Notes: generated by a model from the letters alone, not told the origin. A DNA stretch of 64,000 nucleotides from Ferroplasma sp. (GCF_031200575.1 NZ_CP133597.1:124001-188000); one strand, 5' to 3'. Numbered from the stretch's first letter, positions 1 to 8,718 are shown. Numbers and translations are program-made.

Positions 1-840
1 ACAGCGGAATCTATAAAAACTGCCTCTACTGTGCAGCCAGATCCGGATCTGGAGAAAGATATAGAATCAGTTATTGAACGGATTAAAAATGGAGACCTTC
101 TTCAGATAGTACTCTCAAGGAGATTCAATCTGGGGGATTACGATCCGCTGTATATACTGAGGAAATTTATGGCCGGTGACAGGTCCCTTTACGTCTATTA
201 TTACAAATTTGGGGATCTTGAAATTATAGGAAGCTCCCCTGAAAATCTTGTTTCACTTCATGACAGTCGCATAGAAATATTCCCTGTTGCCGGAACCCGC
301 AGGAGGGGCGAAACAGAAGAAGAGGATGAAATTCTTGAAAATGACCTTAAAAACGATGAGAAGGAACTTCTGGAGCACAGGATGCTTGTGGATCTGGCAA
401 GAAACGATCTGGGAAGGATATGCACACCAGGTTCTGTTAGGGTTGAAAAATCCATGGATGTTGAAAAATTTGCCAGCGTACAGCATCTTGTTAGCAGGGT
501 ATCGGGTATACCGGAAAATTATGGATTCGGTGACATACTCGCATCGGTGTTCCCGGCAGGCACCGTAAGCGGAGCCCCTAAAAAAAAGGCAATGACATTG
601 ATAAACCAGTATGAAAAAACTCCCCGGGGCCCATATGCAGGTGCACTGGGCATAGCTGGAAATAATGAACTTGACCTTGCCCTCCTGATCAGAAGCCTTT
701 ATAGAAATCGTACTGAAAATTATACACAGGCCGGGGCGGGCATAGTAAAGGACTCTGTTCCTGTTAATGAAGTAAATGAAATGTATTCAAAGATTTTAAC
801 CGTTACAGGTGGTTTATATGAAAAAAATATTGATTATTGA
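1..840 (+). CDS. trpE: anthranilate synthase component I, 3' part
   Basis: Converts chorismate to anthranilate, the first step of tryptophan synthesis, using ammonia supplied by TrpG. The frame is open from base 1, so the N-terminal part lies outside the window; the GTG at 31 is not the real start. About 280 residues remain and they cover the chorismate-binding core: PVAGTRRRG, EHRMLVDLARNDLGR, GTVSGAPK and QAGAGIV are all family signatures. The 3' end overlaps trpG. It heads a tight trpE-trpG-trpC-DAHP synthase run. The motifs favour TrpE over isochorismate or aminodeoxychorismate synthases mainly because of the trpG and trpC neighbours. Confidence 0.95.
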   Translation, partial: TAESIKTASTVQPDPDLEKDIESVIERIKNGDLLQIVLSRRFNLGDYDPLYILRKFMAGDRSLYVYYYKFGDLEIIGSSPENLVSLHDSRIEIFPVAGTRRRGETEEEDEILENDLKNDEKELLEHRMLVDLARNDLGRICTPGSVRVEKSMDVEKFASVQHLVSRVSGIPENYGFGDILASVFPAGTVSGAPKKKAMTLINQYEKTPRGPYAGALGIAGNNELDLALLIRSLYRNRTENYTQAGAGIVKDSVPVNEVNEMYSKILTVTGGLYEKNIDY

Positions 841-1378
841 TAACTATGATTCATTTACATATAATATATACCAGTATCTATACTCTAAGGACGTAAGTAT
901 AGACATAAAACCTAACGATAAACTCCCGGATTCCGGAGAGTACGATGGGTATATTATATCCCCGGGCCCAGGTAACCCTGAGAGGCCTGAGGATCGCGGG
1001 AATCTATATGAATTTATAGATAGGAATAAGGGATCGAGATTTCTGGGTGTGTGTTTCGGGAACCAGATTCTTGGGTATTATCTTGGATCTGATATTGTTC
1101 TGTCAAAAAGGATTATGCACGGGCAGACGGACACAATAATACATAGAGATTCGCCGCTGTATAGGGGAATTCCGGAAAAATTCACTGCTATTAGATACCA
1201 TTCACTTGTACTGGCAGGTGGAAATAGGATAGTAATAGATGCGGTTTCAGAGACAGATGGTGAGATTATGGGGTTCCATTCAAGGGATGGGCGTTTTTAC
1301 GGTGTTCAGTTTCACCCAGAAAGTTACTATTCAGAATATGGAAAGAGTATCTTCAAAAATTTTGTTGATGCATTATGA
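818..1378 (+). CDS. trpG: anthranilate synthase component II (glutamine amidotransferase)
   Basis: Hydrolyses glutamine and channels ammonia to TrpE. It is a class I glutamine amidotransferase of 186 residues from the ATG at 818. The nucleophile is Cys79 in GVCFGNQ, and the HPES motif near the C terminus supplies His and Glu. SPGPGNP, typical of TrpG/PabA, is present near residue 49. An upstream in-frame GTG at 809 would add three residues. The ATG is preferred because family members begin with the MKKILIIDNYDSF segment and AGGTGG lies just upstream. It overlaps trpE at its start and trpC at ATGA. It could also serve PabB, as in some bacteria. Confidence 0.93.
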   Translation: MKKILIIDNYDSFTYNIYQYLYSKDVSIDIKPNDKLPDSGEYDGYIISPGPGNPERPEDRGNLYEFIDRNKGSRFLGVCFGNQILGYYLGSDIVLSKRIMHGQTDTIIHRDSPLYRGIPEKFTAIRYHSLVLAGGNRIVIDAVSETDGEIMGFHSRDGRFYGVQFHPESYYSEYGKSIFKNFVDAL

Positions 1379-2085
1379 TAGTGGATGATATTTATTCCGA
1401 AAATGACAAAAGGAAACTTATTGAATTCAATATGCGTGAAAGAACTATTTTAAGCCTTAAAGAGTCCCTGCAGAATGCGGAGAAAAAACCAGGAATTATA
1501 GCTGAGTTCAAACGTAAATCACCTTCAGGATTCAGAAATAAATTCAATACTGATATACTTAAATACTTTAATAGTATAAAGGAAACCATCGCAGGAATCA
1601 GTATTTTAACGGAACCTCACTACTTTGGCGGTGACCCGTTAGATGCCAGAGCCGTGCAATGCTATAGCAAACCAATACTAATTAAGGATTTCATATCCAG
1701 CCGTGCGATGGTAAAATCATCATTCATGGCAGGAGGAGATGTATTTCTCCTGATTTGCGACTTCCTTGATTACAGTACCATAAAAGATCTGGTACAGTAT
1801 GGTGGTTCACTGGGAATGGAGGCACTGGTGGAGGTGCATGACCCCAACAGGATAAAAAACATATTTCCAGCAGAAAACGTCCTGATTGGATACAACAGGA
1901 GAAATCTGAGGACATTGAAAATGGATGACAGGGCAGAAGATGTATATGACAGCCTTAAATCCTTTGGCCTGCCGCTGATACTGGAGAGTGGCATAACATC
2001 TGAAAATATTGGTAAACTACATACTGAAAGGTACAGTGGCCTACTTATAGGATCCTCCATACTTTCCGGCGATGAAATCAGGTGA
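1375..2085 (+). CDS. trpC: indole-3-glycerol phosphate synthase
   Basis: Closes the indole ring in tryptophan synthesis, turning carboxyphenylaminodeoxyribulose phosphate into indole-3-glycerol phosphate. The protein has 236 residues, slightly short for a TIM barrel of this family. IIAEFKRKSPSG, the N-terminal catalytic lysine motif, is clear near residue 41. EVHD, the NRRNLRT stretch and ILESGI follow in the usual order. The start ATG overlaps the trpG stop as ATGA, indicating translational coupling. trpD, trpF, trpB and trpA are not in the window, so the operon either continues upstream or is split. Confidence 0.93.
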   Translation: MIVDDIYSENDKRKLIEFNMRERTILSLKESLQNAEKKPGIIAEFKRKSPSGFRNKFNTDILKYFNSIKETIAGISILTEPHYFGGDPLDARAVQCYSKPILIKDFISSRAMVKSSFMAGGDVFLLICDFLDYSTIKDLVQYGGSLGMEALVEVHDPNRIKNIFPAENVLIGYNRRNLRTLKMDDRAEDVYDSLKSFGLPLILESGITSENIGKLHTERYSGLLIGSSILSGDEIR

Positions 2086-2089
2086 TCAA

Positions 2090-2872
2090 ATGGTGAATGT
2101 AAAAATAAATGACGAAATTAGCCTAACCGATGATAAATTTCTCATGATTGCAGGGCCGTGCTCTGTAGAGGATGAGGAACAGATTGTTGGGGTTGCAAAA
2201 GAACTTAAAAAAATTGGCGTAAATGTCCTCCGTGGAGGGGCGTTCAAACCCAGAACATGCCCTGATTCATTCCAGGGACTTGGTGAGGAAGGTCTGAAAC
2301 TGCTTTCAATGGCAAGGGAAGCAACAGGGATGGCCATAATAACCGAGGTAATGGATATAGAGGAATTACCGGTTGTTGAAAAGTATGCAGACATAATACA
2401 GATAGGTTCGAGAAATTCCCAGAATTTTTCTCTATTGAAAAGGGTAAGCAGGGAGAAAAAACCGGTATTATTAAAAAGGGGATTTGGAAATACAGTTGAT
2501 GAACTTATTGCATCATCAAAATACCTTTCCATGAATGGCAATCATAACATAATGTTTTCAGAGAGAGGCATAAGAACGTTTGAGCAGTCTACTCGGTTTA
2601 CCCTGGATATATCGGCCATCCCAGTACTGCATGAAAAAACAGATTACCCGGTAATTATAGACCCAAGCCACCCGGCAGGAGTAAACAGGTATGTAGAACC
2701 ACTGGCTCTGGGTGGAACGGCTGCTGGAGCTGATGGCCTCATGATTGAGGTTCATCCTGACCCATCAAAAGCACTGAGCGATTCAGCACAGCAGCTAACA
2801 GTTCCACAGTTCAGGGAACTTTACACCAAGGTCCAGAGGATTAACACAGTATTAGGCAAAACCATGATTTAA
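2090..2872 (+). CDS. aroF: 3-deoxy-7-phosphoheptulonate (DAHP) synthase
   Basis: Condenses phosphoenolpyruvate and erythrose 4-phosphate, the entry step of the shikimate pathway. It is the short type I-beta form of about 260 residues without an N-terminal regulatory domain. Signatures are AGPCSVED, LRGGAFKPRTCPDSFQG, the KRG segment near residue 130, and DPSHPAG. The ATG at 2090 is chosen because GGTGATC lies just before it; an in-frame ATG at 2072 sits inside trpC. Its place at the end of the trp run couples chorismate supply to tryptophan synthesis. Chorismate is also the substrate of MqnA encoded at 18463. Confidence 0.93.
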   Translation: MVNVKINDEISLTDDKFLMIAGPCSVEDEEQIVGVAKELKKIGVNVLRGGAFKPRTCPDSFQGLGEEGLKLLSMAREATGMAIITEVMDIEELPVVEKYADIIQIGSRNSQNFSLLKRVSREKKPVLLKRGFGNTVDELIASSKYLSMNGNHNIMFSERGIRTFEQSTRFTLDISAIPVLHEKTDYPVIIDPSHPAGVNRYVEPLALGGTAAGADGLMIEVHPDPSKALSDSAQQLTVPQFRELYTKVQRINTVLGKTMI

Positions 2873-2921
2873 CTAAAACTCTTAGTTATGAGCATTTTGG
2901 CAGATTTAGGTCCTGAAGTAA

Positions 2922-4349
2922 TTATCCTTTCATAACCGCCAGGGGCATAAGGGATGCAACAGGTGATGCAATTCTGGCACCACGAATAACATCAATTACA
3001 TCCTCGATGTTTTTATAGCTTCCAGGAGATTCTTCAACCACCGCCTTGCCAGTTGTTGCACGCAGGTATATACCTCTAGATTCCATATCATTTCTGACTC
3101 CTTCCATGGTAAACTGCTCTGTGGCCCTCTTCCTGCTAAGGAGGCGTCCAGCACCGTGGCATGAACTGGAGAATGTGGTTTCTTCATTTCCAGCTGTCCC
3201 CACAAGGATATATGATGGGCCGCCCATGTGCCCAGGTATTATAACTGGATTTCCTGTATCAGCAAAATATCCACTGGCAGTATTTGCAGGCTGGGCCCTT
3301 GTTGCCCCCTTCCTGTGTATTATTAATTTTCTTTTTATTCCGTCAATGCTATGGGTCTCTACTTTAGCCATGTTATGGGCAAGACTGTAAACTATGTTTA
3401 TGCCCATGCTCTCAAAATCCATCCCAATTACCTTTTCAAATGCCATTCTTATTTTATACGTTATAATCTGCCTGTTGACAAAACCAAAATTAGCGGCTGC
3501 ATTCATGGCATCCATATAATCCATGCCCGCGCTGCTACCAGCATATGCGGATATGAGCTGCCTGTCCTCCGGGAGTTTTACGCTTTCATCATCCTCGTTC
3601 AATCGCATAAGATAGTCCGTGGCAACCTGATGACCGAGGCCCCTGGACCCGGTATGAACCATTACAGCCAGCTTATTTCCCTCTCCAGTGCCGAATTTTT
3701 CAGCGGTTTTCTGGTCAAATATCCTGTCAACCCGGTCTATCTCAAGGAAGTGGTTGCCTGCCCCAAGGGTTCCAAGTTCATTTTTGCCTCTTTTAATGGC
3801 CCTCTCGCTCACTTTGGAAATATTAGCAGGCATATGCCCTTTTTCCTCTGTATGCAGGATATCTTCACGGGTGGCATATCCATTATTATATGCCCATTCA
3901 AGGCCAGAGGAAAGGATTTCATTCTCATCCCCGGTGTTTATTCTGAAACTTGATTTGTTATCTATCCCTGCCGGTACGGTTTTATATAGTTCGTCAAGTA
4001 CCTTACGTACACTATCCTTATACATGCTGTAATCCAGGTTGGTGGCAATGAGTGAAACGCCACAGTTTATATCATACCCCACACCGCCGGGAGATACTAT
4101 TCCATCATAATAGTCAAATGCCGCAACCCCACCTATTGGAAAGCCGTATCCCAGATGTATGTCAGGCATGGCCAGTGATGCCTTAACGATTCCCGGAAGG
4201 GATGCAACATTCATAACCTGCCGCAAAGGTTCATCATCACTGAAGTGGCCCAGTATTCGATCGTTTATGTACAGGATGCCTGGAACCCTCATGCTGCCTG
4301 TTGCCGGGATTTCATACTGGAAATCATTCAATTTATTAAGATGGAACAT
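2922..4349 (-). CDS. rtcB: RNA-splicing ligase RtcB
   Basis: GTP- and manganese-dependent ligase that joins 2',3'-cyclic phosphate and 5'-OH RNA ends, mainly spliced tRNA halves in archaea. The 475-residue length is normal for an intein-free RtcB. Metal and GTP-site motifs are intact: GVGYDINCGV (Asp93, Cys96), GAGNHF (His200), HTGSRGLGH (His232) and CHGAGR, whose His398 corresponds to the guanylylated histidine. No intein is seen, unlike some Pyrococcus homologues. It stands alone on the minus strand, convergent with the aromatic operon and divergent from the small gene at 4462. Confidence 0.96.
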   Translation of the reverse strand: MFHLNKLNDFQYEIPATGSMRVPGILYINDRILGHFSDDEPLRQVMNVASLPGIVKASLAMPDIHLGYGFPIGGVAAFDYYDGIVSPGGVGYDINCGVSLIATNLDYSMYKDSVRKVLDELYKTVPAGIDNKSSFRINTGDENEILSSGLEWAYNNGYATREDILHTEEKGHMPANISKVSERAIKRGKNELGTLGAGNHFLEIDRVDRIFDQKTAEKFGTGEGNKLAVMVHTGSRGLGHQVATDYLMRLNEDDESVKLPEDRQLISAYAGSSAGMDYMDAMNAAANFGFVNRQIITYKIRMAFEKVIGMDFESMGINIVYSLAHNMAKVETHSIDGIKRKLIIHRKGATRAQPANTASGYFADTGNPVIIPGHMGGPSYILVGTAGNEETTFSSSCHGAGRLLSRKRATEQFTMEGVRNDMESRGIYLRATTGKAVVEESPGSYKNIEDVIDVIRGARIASPVASLMPLAVMKG

Positions 4350-4374
4350 ACATGTTTATTACATGGTTAAACAT

Positions 4375-4413
4375 AACTGTTTTCAGTTTTTAAATTTGGT
4401 TAATAACTGAAAA
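4375..4413. promoter_or_regulatory. AACTG/CAGTT inverted repeats between rtcB and the 4462 gene
   Basis: AACTG-TTTT-CAGTT (4375-4388) is a perfect short hairpin or palindrome. TTTTCAGTT (4380-4388) is also exactly complementary to AACTGAAAA (4405-4413). The repeats lie just upstream of rtcB and in the divergent promoter zone, with an AT-rich TTTAAATT between them. This is the right place for a shared operator. No known regulator site is recognised, so the role is inference. Confidence 0.35.
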
Positions 4414-4461
4414 TGCTCAGAAATAAAAAAATTAATAAAATAATAAAGTAATAAGGGCTAA

Positions 4462-4704
4462 ATGGTAAAGATTTTTGATATTAATGACTTTGATGAAAGG
4501 AAACAATTCGAAATCAAACTCCAGATCGCACTTCTTAACAATACACTGAAAATAAGAGAAAATTCAAAAAACCCTGAAAAATACGACGAATATATAGGAG
4601 AGCGTAAAGACAAAATCAGGGGACTGCTGAATACCACTGCCAAATTCGCCATAAAAGACCATGATAAAATTATATATGACCCCGAACTTGTGAATCTGGC
4701 TTGA
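4462..4704 (+). CDS. small hypothetical protein, 80 residues
   Basis: Not recognised. It is a charged, soluble, probably mostly helical protein of 80 residues with no cysteine and no membrane segment. The N-terminal half (KIFDINDFDERKQFEIKLQ) reads like a helical segment and the middle is rich in lysine and glutamate. The ATG follows an AT-rich tract with TAATAAAGTAATAAGG. An antisense frame covers the same bases, but sense composition and the promoter position favour this one. It is the first gene divergent from rtcB and precedes a winged-helix gene by about 100 nt. Confidence 0.6.
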   Translation: MVKIFDINDFDERKQFEIKLQIALLNNTLKIRENSKNPEKYDEYIGERKDKIRGLLNTTAKFAIKDHDKIIYDPELVNLA

Positions 4705-4812
4705 TTATGCAAACAGGGTTTTTAAACCGTTTTAGCAACTAAATCCAGTATTCAGCCTGAAGCCATTCTGAAATGTTCCAAAATAATAAATAATGGCTTG
4801 TCATTTATTACC

Positions 4813-5136
4813 ATGAATGATATATCAATTTTTAAGGAAATCAGGGAGAACATAGAAACTCTTGAAAGGCACCTTATTATTATTAAAACGCTGTTAACGG
4901 AACAGCCTCTGGGTATTATTAAAATGTCACAGCAAACAGGAATACCTGAGCATAAAATCAGGTATTCTTTGCGGATACTGGAACACGGAGGCATTATTGA
5001 GGCTTCCAGGGAGGGTGCCATATTGACATCTGATTTTATTGCAAACCGGGAAAAAATCCTTACGGATGCCAGGGAGAACGCACAAAGGCTTGAAAATATA
5101 TATAAGGAACTGAAAAATATTCTGGAGTCACCATGA
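4813..5136 (+). CDS. winged-helix transcriptional regulator-like protein
   Basis: Probable DNA-binding protein of about 107 residues. Residues 30-80 read as a winged helix: IIKMSQQTGIPEHKIRYSLRILEHGGIIEAS has the helix-turn-helix and wing pattern of small archaeal regulators. A charged C-terminal helix (NAQRLENIYKELKNIL) could dimerise. The ATG at 4813 is preferred over a TTG at 4798 because an AATAATAAATAAT TATA-like tract lies about 25-30 nt upstream. The stop overlaps the start of the following acetyltransferase, so the two are one transcription unit. Its target is unknown. Confidence 0.7.
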   Translation: MNDISIFKEIRENIETLERHLIIIKTLLTEQPLGIIKMSQQTGIPEHKIRYSLRILEHGGIIEASREGAILTSDFIANREKILTDARENAQRLENIYKELKNILESP

Positions 5137-5666
5137 TGTTCAAAAAAAATGAACAGGCAGAAAAATATTTGATAAGACGCGGTGTTCCTGGAGATGCGAG
5201 GGGGATAATTGAATGCATGCAGAGTGTAATGGACGAAAAGATCTATCTTGTAAGCGAATACTATCTTTTGACGGAAAGGGGTGAGCAGGAGAGATTAAAA
5301 AACCGTGACGACCTCACACTGGTGTGCGAGGTTAATGGAAAGATAGTGGGGGTTACAACCATACAGAGGGGAATGTATAAAAAGAACAGGCACACAGCAT
5401 CTATGGGAATTGCCATAAAAAGAGATTTCAGGCACATGAATATTGGGACAAAGATGATACGGGAGGCGATTTCATGGTCCAAAGAACAGGGAATAGAGAA
5501 AATAAACCTTGAGGTTTTTTCCAGCAATGTAAATGCAATTAAAGCATATAGAAATCTAGGATTCGAATATGAGGGTGTAAGGAGAAGGCAGTTTATGATA
5601 GGTGACCAGTATGTCGATGATGTTTTAATGACATATTTTACATCTACCCTGGAGGATAAAAACTAA
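5133..5666 (+). CDS. GNAT family N-acetyltransferase
   Basis: Predicted acetyl-CoA-dependent acetyltransferase, 177 residues, with the GNAT fold across the whole chain. Motif A is present in modified form as IKRDFRHMNIGTKMIREA near residue 95. The LEVFSSNVNAIKAYRNLGFEYEG stretch is the conserved motif B region seen in RimI/RimL-like enzymes. The substrate cannot be read from sequence; RimJ/RimL-like protein or small-molecule acetylation is possible. It overlaps the preceding regulator gene by 4 nt and is likely co-transcribed with it. Confidence 0.85.
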   Translation: MMFKKNEQAEKYLIRRGVPGDARGIIECMQSVMDEKIYLVSEYYLLTERGEQERLKNRDDLTLVCEVNGKIVGVTTIQRGMYKKNRHTASMGIAIKRDFRHMNIGTKMIREAISWSKEQGIEKINLEVFSSNVNAIKAYRNLGFEYEGVRRRQFMIGDQYVDDVLMTYFTSTLEDKN

Positions 5667-5723
5667 TGGCATAATTAGTCTGACATAAAGATTTAAATTA
5701 ACAGTTTCAATAAGAGTAATATA

Positions 5724-6740
5724 ATGCGAGGGTCAAAAGTAACGGATATTTTACTGAAATATTTTTTTATATTCATAGGTTTAACCATATTTCTATTTGC
5801 AGTATACAAATTTGTGCCAACATCTGTGATAAAGAATGACTTCCCTGGAAATTCAATAGAGATACTGGGAATAAATAGAAATGTTCTATTTCAGTATTTT
5901 TATTTCCTGCACTCACTGGTAACTGGAAACATGGGATATTCTAACACGTCTTTTTACTCCGGAACAGTGTACAGTGCTATTTCCATAACCATCCCGGAAA
6001 CATTACTGTTTCTTGGTGTAACCTTTGCCATATCTTACACGGTATCTTATTATATTGGAATTTATTCCGGTACAGTATTTAAAACAGCAAAGATTGTTAA
6101 CATGAATATTTTCCCGTTACTTTTCATGTATCTGGTTTCAGGGCTGATTCTGCTGGCAGTATTTTCCGGGATACTTGGATGGCTGCCATCACATGGTATA
6201 CTTTCCGCCAGTTCAGCAGCGTTGAATGGGTGGGTTTCATCCACTGGAAACAGCATATATACCACAGCACCGACAAATATTATTTTCATAGACAGTATTA
6301 TTCATGGTTCGTCCTCCGTATTTCTAGATTATTTAAAACACACGGCACTTCCATTTTTTTCACTGTTTATTCCAACAACTGTTTATTTAAGTGTTTTTAT
6401 AAGCCATGAAGCATCAATAGAGTATAACAAGAAGTATATGCGGGCAGGCATCACCAGGAATGCCTTTATGGACAGTTATACAACGTATATAAGGAGAGGC
6501 ATAAAATCAAGAATTATGGGGGAGGTGAAGTCTGTATTTGTTATATTCATGGGTGGAATGGCAATAGTAAGCTACATATTTTCATATATGAACACAGGAG
6601 AATTTGCCATATACTCTTCCCTGAACTATAACTATGGCATAATGGGCGGTATTTACAGCTTTTTTATTCTGGCAATAATAGTAATAATATTTGACCTTTT
6701 TATTGATATTATCAACAGGGGAGTGAGAAATGAAATATAA
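5724..6740 (+). CDS. dppB: Dpp/Opp-type ABC transporter permease, DppB-like
   Basis: Inner-membrane permease of the peptide/nickel family, 338 residues with about six membrane segments. The first is near residues 10-30, and a large external loop with a short ITIPETLLFLG-type helix follows. The C-terminal half has the inner-membrane loop (YMRAGITRNAFMDSYTTYI) that normally docks on the ATPase, and it ends in the usual FDLFIDIINRGVR. The coupling loop departs from the common EAA consensus. The gene overlaps the next permease by 11 nt. No intact ATPase gene is adjacent, so transport activity is uncertain. Confidence 0.85.
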   Translation: MRGSKVTDILLKYFFIFIGLTIFLFAVYKFVPTSVIKNDFPGNSIEILGINRNVLFQYFYFLHSLVTGNMGYSNTSFYSGTVYSAISITIPETLLFLGVTFAISYTVSYYIGIYSGTVFKTAKIVNMNIFPLLFMYLVSGLILLAVFSGILGWLPSHGILSASSAALNGWVSSTGNSIYTTAPTNIIFIDSIIHGSSSVFLDYLKHTALPFFSLFIPTTVYLSVFISHEASIEYNKKYMRAGITRNAFMDSYTTYIRRGIKSRIMGEVKSVFVIFMGGMAIVSYIFSYMNTGEFAIYSSLNYNYGIMGGIYSFFILAIIVIIFDLFIDIINRGVRNEI

Positions 6741-7548
6741 TCCAAGGAATTTAATTATGGGAATAAGCGTGGCTTTCATTCTTTTCTATATACTTGCATT
6801 TATCCTCGATTCTTTTTACCCATCATATCTTGGTGTGAGATCTTTATCTAACCTTCTGGTGTTTAAGAAAACCCTATCGGCCATACCATCACCACCCACA
6901 TTAAATAACGGGTGGTGGAATTATTTTGGCACGACATACAATGGGATTGCCCTTCTTCCGGCGCTTCTGGGATCCCTTAAATTTGATTTTGCTGTAATGT
7001 TTGCATCACTGGGAATTTCAGCCCTTGCTGGAAGCGCAATAGGATTTCTTGCAAATTATGCTGGTGGTGCCATAAGAAAATTCATATTTTACGTAGTCAG
7101 GGTCATGACAACAGCTCCATACCTGCTTGTCATGCTTTTAATCCTTTACGTTGCCAGGCCTGATGAAACCGGGATAATAATTGCCATATCTGTTGGATGG
7201 TTTCCCTTCTATATTATAAGATATGTTGAATCCTTAGAATTCAAGAATAGCAGAAAACAGACAGATAACTGGTGGAAACTGTTAAAATTCTTGCCCTATA
7301 TTTTAACTGATATGGGTGCAATTAGCGGGGTTGTGGTTATAATAACATATTTTGGATTTTATTTCAAGAATCCGTTCGTGGTTGACATAGGCAATATTAT
7401 GTATCTTGGCGGCAATGTTAGCACATTCCTGGCGTTTGGTGCATGGTGGATAGCTGTATTCCCGCTCCTGTTTATTACAGTGTTTATAGGCTTTACGGCA
7501 CTGCTGAGCTATGAAATAAGGGGGGTGGTATCGGGCGCAGAAGAATGA
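6730..7548 (+). CDS. dppC: Dpp/Opp-type ABC transporter permease, DppC-like
   Basis: Second permease of the pair, 272 residues with an N-terminal membrane anchor at about residues 8-28 and roughly five further membrane segments. The C-terminal WWIAVFPLLFITVFIGFTALLSYEIR matches the WW...PG...LGDxLRD end of DppC proteins in pattern. The usual proline-rich docking loop is reduced to a short RKQTDNWWKLLKF stretch. The stop codon overlaps an ATG (ATGA at 7545) that opens the ATPase-like gene in a different frame, so it belongs to one unit with that gene. Confidence 0.83.
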   Translation: MKYNPRNLIMGISVAFILFYILAFILDSFYPSYLGVRSLSNLLVFKKTLSAIPSPPTLNNGWWNYFGTTYNGIALLPALLGSLKFDFAVMFASLGISALAGSAIGFLANYAGGAIRKFIFYVVRVMTTAPYLLVMLLILYVARPDETGIIIAISVGWFPFYIIRYVESLEFKNSRKQTDNWWKLLKFLPYILTDMGAISGVVVIITYFGFYFKNPFVVDIGNIMYLGGNVSTFLAFGAWWIAVFPLLFITVFIGFTALLSYEIRGVVSGAEE

Positions 7549-7600
7549 TAATAAAAATATACTATCATTTGAAAATTTTGCCATATACTCAGGCAAGGAT

Positions 7601-8683
7601 ATGCTAATTGGAAATATTACTTTGAGTTTAAGCGAAAACTGTGAAATTTTATTAACCTCAGCAAATAACAACATTTCATTGATCCCGGGAATTTTTATTT
7701 TTGATGTTTTTAACAGCTACAGGTACTCGGGGTCTGTTATGCATGGAGGAGTAAATTTAATTGATATTATTTCCAATATAAAAAAATTCAGGGTGAACGG
7801 AAACAGGATAGGGATTGCAGCATATGTACTTGGGGATGTGCTTTGTATACCCTCCAATCCCCTAGATCTGTTTGATCTTGGAAATGAAATTTACAGCCAG
7901 ATACTTGATTTTCTCCCCTATGAATCAAGGATTGATATTCTCAATTCTGTGATCAGAAGGGAAATGATAAAAATAACAGAAATAGACACAATAATAAAGG
8001 ATTTTGACAGTTCCCAAGAAAAGAGAGAGTTTACATTCTGGACATGCAAAAATTTTGGGGTGATGGGCCTGTTCAGTGAAATTTATGAGGTCCTTGACTC
8101 AGGAAAACCGGATAGAAGGGATTTACTTGCATCCCTGATTATAAGGAAAAAAACTGGTGCGAATCTCGCGGATATAGCCGTTCTAAGGGATTATTATAGG
8201 CACAGGCTTGATTTAGACCGGCTCATGTATCTATATAAGAAATCCACCATGGACTCAGGGAAAGATAGGGATTTAATAAGGAAGATAGAAAATTTAAAAC
8301 GGAGAGAAAGAAAAGATTTTGACTTCATAAGCCTAAATCTCACAAAACCATACAGCGAAGGCATACTGAAAGATGAATTCATAGAACTGCTTGCAAGAGA
8401 GCTTAATCTAATGGGCATAACGTTCAACAGTGGCCTTTACAGTAAACGGCCATCTGAAATACCTGTTTCTGATCTTTATAAATTCATCATAGGTACAGGC
8501 TTTATTACAGAAAAAACAGTAACGATAGTAGACCTCTCACTCAATCCAGGAATACTTCCTGAGGTGTCAGAGTACATAAGGAGAATGAAATCAGTTCAGG
8601 CTATGGCATGCCTTTACTTATGCAAAGATGATAAGTTTCCAGAAAGCGCCATCCATCTGTTTGACAGTATAGTGGATATATAA
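7601..8683 (+). CDS. degenerate ABC ATPase-like protein (Walker motifs lost)
   Basis: Occupies the dppD/dppF position. The frame-2 translation from about 7556 reads NILSFENFAIYSGKDML, the start of an ABC ATPase domain, then GSVMHGGVNLIDI and a Q-loop-like NPLDLFDLGNEI. The Walker A place holds SANNNIS with no GxxGxGKS. The last third resembles the end of a second ATPase: TVTIVDLSLNPG in place of LLIADEPTSALD, then a CKDD-type switch region. It may therefore be a shrunken DppD-DppF fusion with no ATP site. No in-frame ATG, GTG or TTG precedes 7601. A 1-nt insertion in the A5 run at 7553-7557 would join it to the ATG at 7545 that overlaps dppC. Homology is by eye only. Confidence 0.55.
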   Translation: MLIGNITLSLSENCEILLTSANNNISLIPGIFIFDVFNSYRYSGSVMHGGVNLIDIISNIKKFRVNGNRIGIAAYVLGDVLCIPSNPLDLFDLGNEIYSQILDFLPYESRIDILNSVIRREMIKITEIDTIIKDFDSSQEKREFTFWTCKNFGVMGLFSEIYEVLDSGKPDRRDLLASLIIRKKTGANLADIAVLRDYYRHRLDLDRLMYLYKKSTMDSGKDRDLIRKIENLKRRERKDFDFISLNLTKPYSEGILKDEFIELLARELNLMGITFNSGLYSKRPSEIPVSDLYKFIIGTGFITEKTVTIVDLSLNPGILPEVSEYIRRMKSVQAMACLYLCKDDKFPESAIHLFDSIVDI

Positions 8684-8718
8684 ATTTACATGATTGTATT
8701 ATTTTTAGAAAATCTGTT

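Noticed and set aside
809-817. GTG at 809 as the trpG start
   Set aside because: The ATG at 818 matches family N termini and has the purine-rich AGGTGG just upstream.
3351-3953. A 200-residue open frame antisense to rtcB
   Set aside because: It lies wholly inside the well-supported rtcB gene and has no family motifs; it is a shadow of rtcB codon use.
4458-4712. An 84-residue frame antisense to the 80-residue gene at 4462
   Set aside because: It is Ser/Leu/Phe-rich as expected for antisense of Lys/Glu-rich coding DNA, and the plus frame has the better promoter context.
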